DNA of 64,000 bases from Andeanibacterium sp036384795. Its GTDB lineage: Bacteria > Pseudomonadota > Alphaproteobacteria > Sphingomonadales > Sphingomonadaceae. This document shows, piece after piece, positions 21,969 through 31,900 of the stretch. Within the stretch, counting starts at the first letter, position 1, and each line of letters starts with the position of its first letter. The notes under the pieces were generated by a model. It searched no databases. It saw only the letters and a program-made list of their open reading frames with translations, and was not told the DNA's origin. Both the position numbers and the translations under genes were made by a program. The stretch lies in contig DASVLP010000062.1 of assembly GCA_036384795.1 (NCBI GenBank), positions 1 to 64,000 of the forward strand, written 5' to 3'.

Positions 21969-24191
21969 TCAGATGCAGGTCACCACCTGCAGGTCGCCTT
22001 CGCGCCGGAGCACCTCCACCAGCACTTTGGATTCCGAGCGGCACAGCTTGAGATCCACCCAGTGGCGGCCGATCGCGAGCCGACCGAGCGTCACCTCGTC
22101 GAGGAACGGCGGCAGCATCGGCTGGTTGAACTGCACCAGCTTGCGCCGGCCGTCGATGGTGAGGCCGAGGCACGATTGCAGCAGCGACAAAGGCGCCGTC
22201 GCCGACCAGGCCTGCGGAATGCACGAGACCGGATAGAACGTCGGCCCGTTCGCCGGCCGACGGACGTAGCCGCAAAACAACTCGGGCATGCGACGCAGGT
22301 CGACGTAAGTGGCCGCCGAGAACAGCCCTTCGAATATCCGGGCGGTGTGCGAACGAAAGCCGTAGCGCGCGAAACCCGCGCCGATCAGCGCGTTGTCGTG
22401 CGGCCAGATCGAGCCGTTGTGATAGCTCATCGGGTTGTAGCGCGCCTCGCCCGCGGCGATCGTGCGGATGCCCCAGCCGGAGAACGAAGCCCGCTGCATC
22501 AGCGTGTCCGCCACGCGGTCGGCATGCCGGTCGGTCGCGAGGCCGGTCAGCAACACGTGCCCGGCGTTCGATGAGCGCACCCTGCACTTGCGCTTATCGC
22601 CGTCTAGCGCGAGCACGAATGTGCCCAATTCCTCATCGAAGAAATCCGCGTTGAAATCCTGGTGCAACTTCGCCGCGCGGCGACGGAAGGCCGCGGCACT
22701 GTCGCTCTCGCCGCGACGCTCGAGAATCGTGGCTGCGGCGACCCAGGCGCCGTAGACGTAAGCCTGGACCTCGGCGAGGGCGATCGGCCCTTTGGCGATC
22801 GTGCCGTCGGCATGGAACACGGAGTCATGGCTGTCCTTCCAGCCCTGGTTGATCAGGCCCTGATCGGTCAGTCGTCCGTATTCGACGTAGCCGTCCTGGT
22901 CCCGATCGCCATAGCGGTCGATCCATTGCAGCGCGCGCGCGATGTTCGGCCACAGTCCGTCGAGCGTCTCGATGTCGTCGGTCCGCTCGAGATAGGCACC
23001 GGCGAGCATCACGAACAACGGCGTCGCATCGATCGTGCCGTAATATTTGCGGAACGGCACTTCGCCGAGATTGGCCATTTCGCCGTGGCGCACTTCGTGG
23101 AGGATCTTGCCCGGCTCGGCATCCGCCGTCGGATCGATGGTGTCCGCCTGGTTTGCCGCGAGATAGCACAACACTCCGCGGGCCAGGCTCGGATCGAGCC
23201 ATAGCATGTTCATCGCAGTGATCAGCGCGTCACGCCCGAACACCGTGGAATACCACGGAATTCCCGCATAAGGGTAAGGCCCATACTCGGTCGTCGTCAC
23301 CAGCATCGAGGTATCTGCGATGCAGCGTCGCGCGGCTTGGTTGAAGATCTCGTTGGTCGAGCATACGGTCGCCGCCTGGGCCGACTTGTCGCGCTGTTGG
23401 CCGCGCGCCTCGCGATAAGCACGGATCAGGCGCCGGCGCAGCGGTTCTTCGCTCCGGCCGTCTTCGCAGGCGATCTCGATCAGCAGCGTCGCGCTCTTGC
23501 GGGGCAAGAGCCGAAAGCGGAATTCGGCGGTGCTCTCGCTCAGCCGCGCGGGCGGCGGGTCGAACGTCAGGGTGGTATACCGGGTCTTGCCGTCGAGGCC
23601 GGAGTAGCCGAGCACCACCCGGTCGGTCTCGACCTGGGGAGGCAGCATCTGACCGCGCCGCGGGCGCGTTGCCCCCCGCACCTCGAACAGATCGGCGAAG
23701 TCGCTCGCGAAGTGGAGTTCGAAATCGAACTCGTGAGCGGTTTCCTGATAGTTCGTCAACGTCACCCGTTCGAACATGCACCCGTTGAAAATGAACCGGG
23801 TGCGGCGGATGTGGACAAGGTCGTTCTGCAGCAGCACGCTGCCGTTCTCGTCCTTGATATCCGGGTTGCTGAGATCGCAGGTCAGCACGCTGTTGTCGTC
23901 GCGCAGGCCCGAGCTCAGCAGGATCGGACGCAGCCCGCCGCACATCGTCAGATAAAAGTGCGACAAGTGCCGGGTATCGAGGTGGAAGAAGCCTTCCGAG
24001 TTCGCCAGCGCGGTGATCACGTCGCCGCTATGGTCGAACACGGCGAACGAATCGTTGTGCTTGAGCGTTCGCGGGCGCCGTTCGTGGATCGACACGATCG
24101 TGGAGATCTCGAACTCGTCGTGCGGCGCGGGCGCGGCGAGCTTTTCCTCATGGGTGTCGGATCGGTTCTTGGCGTCAGGCTGTGCTGCCAT
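21969..24191 (-). CDS. Glycogen-debranching-type protein (amylo-alpha-1,6-glucosidase family)
   Basis: 740 residues, soluble. The N-terminal domain (about 40-240: LKHNDSFAVFDHSGDVI, FHLDTRHLSHFYL, RTRFIFNGCMFERVTLTNY) is the debranching-enzyme N-domain that includes beta-sandwich strands; the C-terminal (alpha/alpha)6 barrel has PYPYAGIPWYSTVFGRDALI, LWPNIARALQWIDRYGD, WKDSHDSVFHADG, YNPMSYHNGSIWPHDNALI. These are hallmarks of bacterial amylo-alpha-1,6-glucosidase-like proteins. It probably trims alpha-1,6-linked glucans, though sucrose- or trehalose-related substrates are possible. The ATG at 24191 follows AGAGGAGGGC. It lies 29 bases downstream of a GT4 glycosyltransferase gene on the same strand, so the two likely act on one glycan. 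Confidence 0.9.
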   Translation of the reverse strand: MAAQPDAKNRSDTHEEKLAAPAPHDEFEISTIVSIHERRPRTLKHNDSFAVFDHSGDVITALANSEGFFHLDTRHLSHFYLTMCGGLRPILLSSGLRDDNSVLTCDLSNPDIKDENGSVLLQNDLVHIRRTRFIFNGCMFERVTLTNYQETAHEFDFELHFASDFADLFEVRGATRPRRGQMLPPQVETDRVVLGYSGLDGKTRYTTLTFDPPPARLSESTAEFRFRLLPRKSATLLIEIACEDGRSEEPLRRRLIRAYREARGQQRDKSAQAATVCSTNEIFNQAARRCIADTSMLVTTTEYGPYPYAGIPWYSTVFGRDALITAMNMLWLDPSLARGVLCYLAANQADTIDPTADAEPGKILHEVRHGEMANLGEVPFRKYYGTIDATPLFVMLAGAYLERTDDIETLDGLWPNIARALQWIDRYGDRDQDGYVEYGRLTDQGLINQGWKDSHDSVFHADGTIAKGPIALAEVQAYVYGAWVAAATILERRGESDSAAAFRRRAAKLHQDFNADFFDEELGTFVLALDGDKRKCRVRSSNAGHVLLTGLATDRHADRVADTLMQRASFSGWGIRTIAAGEARYNPMSYHNGSIWPHDNALIGAGFARYGFRSHTARIFEGLFSAATYVDLRRMPELFCGYVRRPANGPTFYPVSCIPQAWSATAPLSLLQSCLGLTIDGRRKLVQFNQPMLPPFLDEVTLGRLAIGRHWVDLKLCRSESKVLVEVLRREGDLQVVTCI

Positions 24192-24220
24192 GCCCTCCTC
24201 TTTCGTTCACGCCTCGTGGT

Positions 24221-25324
24221 TCAGGCCGCGCCGCTCGCGACGCTGACTTCCGGTTCGCGCAGCAGCACGACATTGTCGGCCTCGGCGAAAGTCGCCCCTG
24301 CCACCCGGCGATACAAATCGACGTAGTCAGCGGCCATGCGTTCGACGGTGAAGCGCCGCTCGAAGCAAGCGCGCACGCCGGCGCGCGGAAGCCGGTCCAA
24401 CCTGCGAACCGCGTCGACCGCCTCGTCGATGCTGTTGACGAGAAAGCCGGATTTGCCATCCTCGATGATCTCCGGCACCGATCCGCAGGAATAGGCGATC
24501 ACCGGGGTCGCGCAGGCCATCGCCTCGATCATCGTCAGGCCGAACGGCTCGGGCCAATCGATCGGAAACAACAGCCCACGCGCATTGCCGAGAAACCCGG
24601 TTTTCTGCGCGTCGTTGATCTCGCCGATGAATTCCACGCAATCGGGATGAGCCGCCACCAGCGGCGCAATCGCACGGTCCCAGTAACCGCGGTCCGCATT
24701 GTCGATTTTGGCCGCGATCTTGAGCTTCATGCCGGCGCGCACGGCGATTTCGATTGCGCGATCGGGGCGTTTCTCCGGCGAAATGCGGCCGAGGAACGCG
24801 AGGTAATCGCCTTGCGGCTGAAGCGTCGCCGGCAGCAGATCCGCTGGAAGGCCGTGGTAGATCGTGTCGAGCCAGTTGACCATCGGCAGGGGCCGCCGCT
24901 GGGCATCCGAGATCGAGACCGCCGGAAACTCGGGGAAAGCCTTATAGAACGGCACCAGGTCGGGCAGGTCGAGCCGGCCGTGGAGCGTGGTCAGCGCCGG
25001 CACCCGAAGATTGCGCAGGAACGGCGCGTGCAGCAGGTCGATATGGAAATGAATCACGTCGAAGCTGTCTGCCAGCGCGCACACCCGGTCGAGCATCATC
25101 ACGTGATATCCAAGGGGGTCCTTGACTTGCGGATTGAGGCGCAACGCCTGGTCGGTGATCGCCACCAGCCGTCCGAGCACGTGTGAATCCCCGCTGGCGA
25201 ACACGGTCACATCGTGGCCCTGCCGGACCAGTTCGTCGCTCAGCCAGGAGACCACGCGCTCGGTGCCGCCATAGAGCTTGGGCGGCACGCTTTCGACCAG
25301 AGGGGCGACTTGGGCGATTCTCAT
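24221..25324 (-). CDS. Family 4 glycosyltransferase
   Basis: 367 residues, GT-B fold. The N-domain begins MRIAQVAPLVESVPPKLYGG, with a glycine-rich loop YGGTERVVSWL; the C-domain has YLAFLGRISPEKRPDRAIEI and the donor-binding PFGLTMIEAMACATPVIAY followed by GSVPEIIEDGKSGFLV, the E-x7-E retaining motif. It transfers sugar from a nucleotide donor, retaining configuration; the acceptor is unknown. No membrane anchor. It precedes the debranching-type gene by 29 bases, which favours a role in a storage or protective glucan, but that is inference. A poor EcfG-like sequence (GCAAC-N16-CGTT, 25396-25420) is the only promoter candidate. Confidence 0.9.
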   Translation of the reverse strand: MRIAQVAPLVESVPPKLYGGTERVVSWLSDELVRQGHDVTVFASGDSHVLGRLVAITDQALRLNPQVKDPLGYHVMMLDRVCALADSFDVIHFHIDLLHAPFLRNLRVPALTTLHGRLDLPDLVPFYKAFPEFPAVSISDAQRRPLPMVNWLDTIYHGLPADLLPATLQPQGDYLAFLGRISPEKRPDRAIEIAVRAGMKLKIAAKIDNADRGYWDRAIAPLVAAHPDCVEFIGEINDAQKTGFLGNARGLLFPIDWPEPFGLTMIEAMACATPVIAYSCGSVPEIIEDGKSGFLVNSIDEAVDAVRRLDRLPRAGVRACFERRFTVERMAADYVDLYRRVAGATFAEADNVVLLREPEVSVASGAA

Positions 25325-25453
25325 GGGCGGGTTCCGTTCGGAAGGGTTTTCGTGTCGGGCTGGCGCAGCCGAGCGCCCTCCCGGAGCACCTTTCCAACGC
25401 GCGATTGCGGATTTGGTTGCGGCGCACCAATTGCGGAAAGCGATGTGAGCCGG

Positions 25454-26599
25454 TCAGGACAACCCACGGCGGCGCAGCTTGCGGGCCCGCCGACGGTCCC
25501 GCTTCTGGCCGAGCCGCACCAGGCCGAGCGCGACATGGCTGTCGGCGATCACCGCGCCGCGCTCCCCGATCGGCATATCGGGCCCGATGGTGGTGTCGAC
25601 CAAAGTCTGCCGTTCGGTCTCGACGTTGAGCAAGGCGCCGAGCAGCAGCACGTAAGACGAAAGATAAAGCCACATCACGAACACCACGATCGCGGCCAGC
25701 GAACCGTAAGTCGAATTGTAGTTCGAGATATAGGCGACGTAGAGCGAGAACCCGCCCGAAATCAGCATCCACAGCACCAGCGCCAGCAGCGCCCCGGGCA
25801 GGATCCAGCGCCACTTCGCCGGTCGCCGATCGGGTCCGTAGCGCATGATCAGGGAGAAGCCGGCGCTGCCGAAAGTCACCACAATCGCCCATACGGCGAT
25901 CTTGAGCAGCGCCTGGCTTGCCGGGCCGAGCCAGTCCGGCGCTTGCGTCTGCAGCCACGCGAAAACCCCCGCGGTGGTGATCCCGACCGCACCGGTGAGG
26001 ATCGCCAGCAGCGCGATCCATGCGGCGCGCAGCGTCAGCGCGAAGAACCCGCGGGTTTCCTCTTCCTCGTTGATCGCGTTCAGCGCGCCGATCATTCCGC
26101 CCACCGCGTACGTGCCGCCGTAGATTGCGAACAGGAACGCGACCACCAGCGCCAGGCCCGCGGTCTGCCCGTTGGTGGTGACCGCGTCGAGCAGTTGTCG
26201 GTCGATCACGCTCGCCACGTCCGGCGGCGCGAGCGCTTCGATGGAACGCATTTGCTTTTGGACCATTTCGACATCACCCCACAAACCGTACGCAATGACG
26301 GTTGCGGTGATCATCGGCGTCAGCGAAAGGAAGGCGAAGAACGCCACCCCCGCTGAGAGCAAGGAGAGCCTGTGAACGCTGGACATCGTCCAGGCGCGAC
26401 CGAGTATCTGACGCCATGCCGCCACCGGCATGGCGACGGGCGAGTGCGCCGTAGCTCCGGGGGTGTCTATCGGTGACAGGGGGCTGTGGGGACCGGAACC
26501 GACCGCAAAATTCGCTTCAGCTCCGCCCTCGCTTGGGACCGGACAGCTGTTTCCGTGGTTTGCGTTCTCCGGAGCGGGGGATGGGTCTAGTTGAGTCAT
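25454..26599 (-). CDS. YihY/BrkB family membrane protein
   Basis: 381 residues from the ATG at 26599. A polar N-terminal 55 residues precede a YihY/BrkB-type core with six predicted membrane helices: LSLLSAGVAFFAFLSLTPMI, LALVVAFLFAIYGGTYAVGG, AAWIALLAILTGAVGITTAG, IAVWAIVVTFGSAGFSLIMR, WILPGALLALVLWMLISGGF and AAIVVFVMWLYLSSYVLLLG. The GxxxxxVLWMLxSGxFSxYVxxxxxYxxTYGSLA block is diagnostic. The family is of uncertain function in the inner membrane. The basic C-terminus (GQKRDRRRARKLRRRG) is cytoplasmic. The start overlaps the divergent TamA start by 19 bases and lacks a clear ribosome binding site; an internal ATG at 26431 is an alternative. Confidence 0.85.
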   Translation of the reverse strand: MTQLDPSPAPENANHGNSCPVPSEGGAEANFAVGSGPHSPLSPIDTPGATAHSPVAMPVAAWRQILGRAWTMSSVHRLSLLSAGVAFFAFLSLTPMITATVIAYGLWGDVEMVQKQMRSIEALAPPDVASVIDRQLLDAVTTNGQTAGLALVVAFLFAIYGGTYAVGGMIGALNAINEEEETRGFFALTLRAAWIALLAILTGAVGITTAGVFAWLQTQAPDWLGPASQALLKIAVWAIVVTFGSAGFSLIMRYGPDRRPAKWRWILPGALLALVLWMLISGGFSLYVAYISNYNSTYGSLAAIVVFVMWLYLSSYVLLLGALLNVETERQTLVDTTIGPDMPIGERGAVIADSHVALGLVRLGQKRDRRRARKLRRRGLS

Positions 26600-28965
26600 C
26601 TGGCTGGCAACCAACGCGCCGGGCGCGGCTTTGTGCCGTGGCCGCCGCATGGGCGATAGGCTTGGCCGCTGCCAGCGTACACCAGGCGGCATGGGCGCAG
26701 GAATCGCCCGCTGCCGCAACCCAAACCCCGCCCCCGGCGGCAGCCCCCGCGCCGATCGACACGTTCGATGCCGACATGAAAAGCCTGCCCCAGCCGCCGG
26801 CCGATGCAGCGCTGCCGCAAGTCGAGCCGGTGATTCCCGACGACCAGTTCAAGGATGCGGTGCCGGAGTTCACGCCGGCCGAGCAGAACGAGCTCAACAC
26901 TCCGCTCGAATCGATCGAAGAGTTCGAGCGACGGCTGGATGCCAAGCCTGCCCCCGACACCGCAGCGGGCACGGGGAAGGCCAAGGGCGCCGCCACCGAC
27001 CATGACAAGATTGCGGCCTCGCCGCTCGGCGATCAGAACGCGGCCGAAGCCGTCCCCGATGCGCCGCTCGGCGATGCCGAACTGCTCCAGCCGCTGCCGC
27101 CGCTGCAGAGCTTCCAAGTCGAGCCGGTCGAGATCACTGGCGAGGACGCGGCCAAGCCGGCCGACAAGATCGGATACGCTTTCGAGATCGACGGGCTCGA
27201 CAAAGCCGACGCTGAGACCGATGCGGACCTGCGCGGCCTGTTCAACGATGTCTCCACCCTGAAAGACGGCGGCGGCGAAGCGGCGAACATCTCGCAGATC
27301 TACGCCCGCGCCCAGCACGATGCGGAGCTGCTCAATCAGATCCTCGCTTCGGAAGGCTGGTACGAGCCGCGCATCGACACCCACGTGGGCGCGACGGCCG
27401 ACAACGCGCCGGACAAGCTTACGGCGGTCATCGATGTCGAGCCAGGGCAGCGTTTCACGTTCGGCTCGATCGACGTGAAGGCCGATCCGACCGTTCCGCC
27501 GAACCTCATCGCCGACAATTTCCCGCTCAAGGTCGGCGAGCCGATCGTCGCTACGCGGGTCCAGGGGGCCGAGGCGCGGGTGGCGCTGGTCCTGCCGCAG
27601 AACGGCTACGCCTTCGCCCAGGTCGGCGACCGCGACATCGAGCTCGATCACGACACCGGCAAGGGCGACTACACGCTGCCGGTCGACGTCGGCCCGCGGG
27701 TGCGGATCCGCAACATCACCAGCGGCGGCGAGGAAGCATTCGACGCCAAGCACGTCGCGGTGATCGCGCGGTTCAAGCGCGACGAGCTCTACGACAGCCG
27801 CAAGCTCGACGATCTCAACAAGGCGCTGGTCGCCACCGGCCTGTTTGCCACCGTCTCCGCCAAGCCGCAGCGCACTGGCGTCGCGGTGGGCGACGGCACC
27901 GAATACACCGACATCTACGTCGAACAGCACAAAGGCCCGCCGCGTACGATCGCCGGAAGCGCCGGCTACGGCACCGGCGAGGGCATCAAGGTGCAGGCAA
28001 GCTGGACCCATCGTAACCTGTTCCCGCCGGAAGGCGCGCTGACGGTGCTCGGCACTCTCGGCACCCAGGATCAAAGCGTCGGCGTCACCTTCACCCGCTC
28101 GAACGCGGGCCGGCGCGACAAGACCTTCCAGCTTTCCGCGCAGGCCGCGCATACTGACTATGCGGCGGTCAACGGCTACACCGCGAGCCTGTCGACCCGC
28201 TGGAGCTACGATTCCACCCCTATTTGGCGGAAGACCTTGAGCTATGCCTATGGCGGCGAAGTGCTCGTCACCGCGGAGAACGACTACAATCCGGCGATCG
28301 CCGACCTGTCGCGGCGGACGTTCTACATCGCCGGACTCGACGGCGAGGCGACGCTCGACTTTACCGACGACTTGCTGAATGCCACCAAAGGCTTCCGCCT
28401 GAAGGCGCAAGTCGAGCCGGAAGCGTCGGTCGAGGACGGGTTCCATCCGTACGTGCGCATGCGGCTCGACGCATCGGGCTACGTGCCGTTCGGCTCGTTC
28501 GTGCTCGCCGGACGCGTGGCGGCCGGCTCGATCCAGGGCGTCGCGCGCGACGATCTCGCGCCTTCGCGGCGGTTCTATTCGGGCGGCGGCGGCTCGGTCC
28601 GCGGCTACGGGTATCAGGAGCTCGGGCCGCAAGTGGTGATCCCCAATCCCGACTACGATCCGACCGATCCCAAGGAAAAGGACCCGCCGACGATCCTCCA
28701 TCCGCTTGGCGGACGCAGCTTCAACGAGGCGTCGATCGAGGCGCGCTATCGCTTCGGCACCTGGGGCGCGGTCGCGTTCGTCGACGCGGGGCAAGCTTAC
28801 GAATCGAGTTTCCCCAAGCTGTCCGACTTGCGCTTCGGCGCGGGCGTCGGCGTGCGTTATTACACCAACTTCGGGCCGCTCCGGGTCGATCTCGCGACCC
28901 CGCTCGATCGCCGCGAAGGTGAGAGCTGGCTCGCGGTCTACGTCTCGATCGGGCAGGCGTTCTGA
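26581..28965 (+). CDS. tamA: TamA: BamA/TamA-family outer membrane assembly protein
   Basis: 794 residues. Signal peptide near 18-40 (AAASVHQAAWAQ), a low-complexity Pro/Ala/Asp region to about 180, POTRA domains (about 190-430, including GQRFTFGSIDVKADPTVPP, VRIRNITSGGEEAFDAKHV, DELYDSRKLDDLNKALVATG) and a C-terminal 16-strand Omp85 barrel with the VRGYGYQELGP motif and FGPLRVDLATPL, finishing in an aromatic residue (IGQAF). Together with TamB it helps insert or transport outer-membrane components. The ATG at 26581 follows GGAGCGGGGG. It shares the TGATG junction with tamB, the usual operon partner. The long acidic segment between signal and POTRA is longer than in the model TamA. Confidence 0.92.
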   Translation: MGLVESSGWQPTRRARLCAVAAAWAIGLAAASVHQAAWAQESPAAATQTPPPAAAPAPIDTFDADMKSLPQPPADAALPQVEPVIPDDQFKDAVPEFTPAEQNELNTPLESIEEFERRLDAKPAPDTAAGTGKAKGAATDHDKIAASPLGDQNAAEAVPDAPLGDAELLQPLPPLQSFQVEPVEITGEDAAKPADKIGYAFEIDGLDKADAETDADLRGLFNDVSTLKDGGGEAANISQIYARAQHDAELLNQILASEGWYEPRIDTHVGATADNAPDKLTAVIDVEPGQRFTFGSIDVKADPTVPPNLIADNFPLKVGEPIVATRVQGAEARVALVLPQNGYAFAQVGDRDIELDHDTGKGDYTLPVDVGPRVRIRNITSGGEEAFDAKHVAVIARFKRDELYDSRKLDDLNKALVATGLFATVSAKPQRTGVAVGDGTEYTDIYVEQHKGPPRTIAGSAGYGTGEGIKVQASWTHRNLFPPEGALTVLGTLGTQDQSVGVTFTRSNAGRRDKTFQLSAQAAHTDYAAVNGYTASLSTRWSYDSTPIWRKTLSYAYGGEVLVTAENDYNPAIADLSRRTFYIAGLDGEATLDFTDDLLNATKGFRLKAQVEPEASVEDGFHPYVRMRLDASGYVPFGSFVLAGRVAAGSIQGVARDDLAPSRRFYSGGGGSVRGYGYQELGPQVVIPNPDYDPTDPKEKDPPTILHPLGGRSFNEASIEARYRFGTWGAVAFVDAGQAYESSFPKLSDLRFGAGVGVRYYTNFGPLRVDLATPLDRREGESWLAVYVSIGQAF

Positions 28966-31900
28966 TGGCGGAAGAGCCCGAAGTTGCCGAGGAGCCGGCA
29001 GTCGAGACGCCCCACCGGCATCACCCGGTGCGCACGATCCTCAAATGGGTCGCCATCGCGCTGGGCGTGGTCGTGCTGTTGGTCGCCTGCTTGTTCGGTT
29101 TCCTGCAGACCGACAGCGGACGGCGGTTCGTCGCGCACCAGATCGAGGCGCTCGAATTCAAGAACGGGATGAAGATCGGCATCGGGCGGCTGAACGGCAA
29201 TCTGTTCGGCAGTCTCACGGTCGACCGCCTGACCGTGTCCGATCCGCAAGGCGAATTTCTCGCGATCCCCCACGCCAAGCTCGACTGGCGGCCGATCGCG
29301 TACTTGTTCGGCCATGTCGACGTGCGCTCGCTGACCGCGCAGACGGTAACGCTCGAGCGGGTGCCGCACCTCAAGCCGAGCGAGCAGAAAGGGCCGCTGC
29401 TGCCCGACATCGACATCGACGTCGGCAAACTCCAGGTGGATCGCTTCGTCGCGCTGCCCGCGGTCACCGGCAAACGCCGGGTGCTGAGCTTCGGCGGGAC
29501 CGCGCATATCGCCGACGGGCGCGCGATCGCTAACCTCAAGGCGGAGACCATCGCGGTCGAGGGCGAAGCCCCCGGCGGCGACCGGCTGGTCGCCGCGATC
29601 GACGCCGAGCCCGACAAGAACCGGCTGGCGATGGACCTCGCGCTCGACGCCCCGGCGGACGGGGTGATCGCGGCGATGGCCGGGATGAAGAAGCCCATCG
29701 TTGCGCGCCTGGCAGGCAAGGGCGACTGGAACCATTGGGACGGCCATTTCACCGGCAGCCTCGGGGGCGATCAGCTTGCCGACATCGCGATCACCGGGCG
29801 CAACGGGCACTTCAACGTGAAGGGCGACACCCGCGTCGCTCAGTTGGTGCCCGGGCAGGTCTCCCGCCTGCTGGGCCCGGTGACCGCGATCGACCTGTCC
29901 GCCGATTTCGTCCACCGCCGCGCGGCGCTCGACGGCACGATCACCAGCGACACGCTCAACCTCGCGGCCAAAGGCACGGTCGATCTGGGCGAGAACCGGT
30001 TCGACGATCTCGACGTGTCGGTGGCGCTGCTGAAGCCCGCCGAGCTCACCAAAAACCTCATCGGCAATGGGCTGACGGCGCACCTCACGCTCAACGGGGC
30101 GTTCAAGACGCCGACCGTCGATTACGACATCGCTGCGGCCCAAGTGAAGGTGAACGACATCGTCCTCGACCGCCTGCGGGCGCGCGGCAGCGTGACGATG
30201 TCGGAACGGGGCTACCGCACGCCGCTCCACGCCAGCGTCGCCCGGATAACCGGGCTGGATTCGGTCGCCGGCGGCACGCTCGAGGACGTGCGGCTCGACG
30301 GCAACGTGGCGATGCAGGGCAGCCGCATCCTGTCGGATGACTTGCGCCTGCGCTCCAGCCGGATCGACGCGAAGCTGACGGTGATCGCGGACTTGTCCAA
30401 AGGCTTTTACGCGGGGGCGATCAACGGACGGATCAACAACTACCGCATCGCCAGCGTCGGCATCTTCAACATCGAGAGCAAGCTCGATCTCAAGACCGGG
30501 CGCAACGGCGGCTACGCGATCGAGGGCAGGGTGCGCGCCCGCTCGACGAAGATCACCAACGCGAGCGTTGCGTCGTTCCTCGGGGGCCAGGCGGTCGCGG
30601 CGGCGAACGTGCGTTACGGCACCGACGGCGTGGTGCGGGTCAGCAACGTCCAGCTCGAATCCCCGCTGATTCACATCACCGGCGGCAGCGGCAGTTACGA
30701 GCCGGGCGGCAAGATCGCGCTGAAGCTCGCCGCCGAGACCCAGCAATATGGCCCCGTCACATTGGCGCTCAATGGCACGCTCAACAGCCCGCACGCGGTG
30801 GTCACCGCTGCGCATCCTGGCTTCGGCATCGGCCTTGCCGACCTTACGGCCGAAGTGACCGGGAGGAACGGGACCTACAATCTCAAGGCCAAGGCCAGCA
30901 CCGACTACGGCCCGCTGGTTGCCGATGTTACGCTCGATCTGGCGCATGCGAAGTCGCTCAAGATCAATTCCGCCAACCTCGGCGGGATCGACTTCACCGG
31001 CTCGCTCACGCAGACCGCGCAAGGCCCGTTCGCCGGCGAGCTGCAGGCCCACGGCAAAGGACTGGGCGGGGTGGTGCGCCTTGCCGCCGCCGGCAAGTAC
31101 CAGCAGGTCGACTTCAACTTGCGTGCGAACGACGCCCGGCTCGACGGCCCGCAAGCGGTCTATATCGGCTCGGCGATCATCGACGGGCGCGCGGTGCTTT
31201 ACGAGCGTCCCCAAATCCAGCTCGATGCGCAGCTCGGCAACTTCGCTTACGGCCAGTACAACTTCACCGTCGCGCGCGCGCAAGTCGACTACAAGGACGG
31301 CGCCGGGGCGGCGAAGTTCGTCGCCGAGGGTTCGAACGCGTTCCCGCTGCGGCTTGCCGGCAATGTCGAGTTCAAGCCCGACTTGTGGAGCGCGATGCTT
31401 ACCGGGCGCATTCGCGGGATCGAGATCGCCACGAAAGGCCCCGCGCGCATCGTCCCGCGGGCCGACGGCTACGAGCTGCTGCCGAGCACGTTCACGATCG
31501 GCAAGGGGACCGCGCGGCTCGCCGGCAAGTACGGCAACGGCCTGACGATCCAGAGCCGGATCGAGGGCATCGACCTTTCGCTGGTCAACAGCTTCATCCC
31601 GGCGCTGGGCGTCGGGGGTACGCTCGACGGCAGCCTCGATTTCGCCCAGGCGAATTCCAGCGCCTTCCCCAGCGCCGACGCGCGCATCCGGATCAACGGC
31701 TTCACGCGCACCACCGCCGCCACCGTCAGCATGCCGGTCGACCTCAACTTCGCCGGCAAGCTGGTGCCCGATGGCGGCACCGGCAGCGCCGTGTTCCGCC
31801 GCGGCAACACCGTGATCGGCCGCCTCCAGGCGTCGTTGCGGCCGCTCGGGCCGGGCGCGGGCAGCTGGGTCACCCGGCTGATGGACGCGCCGTTCTCCGG

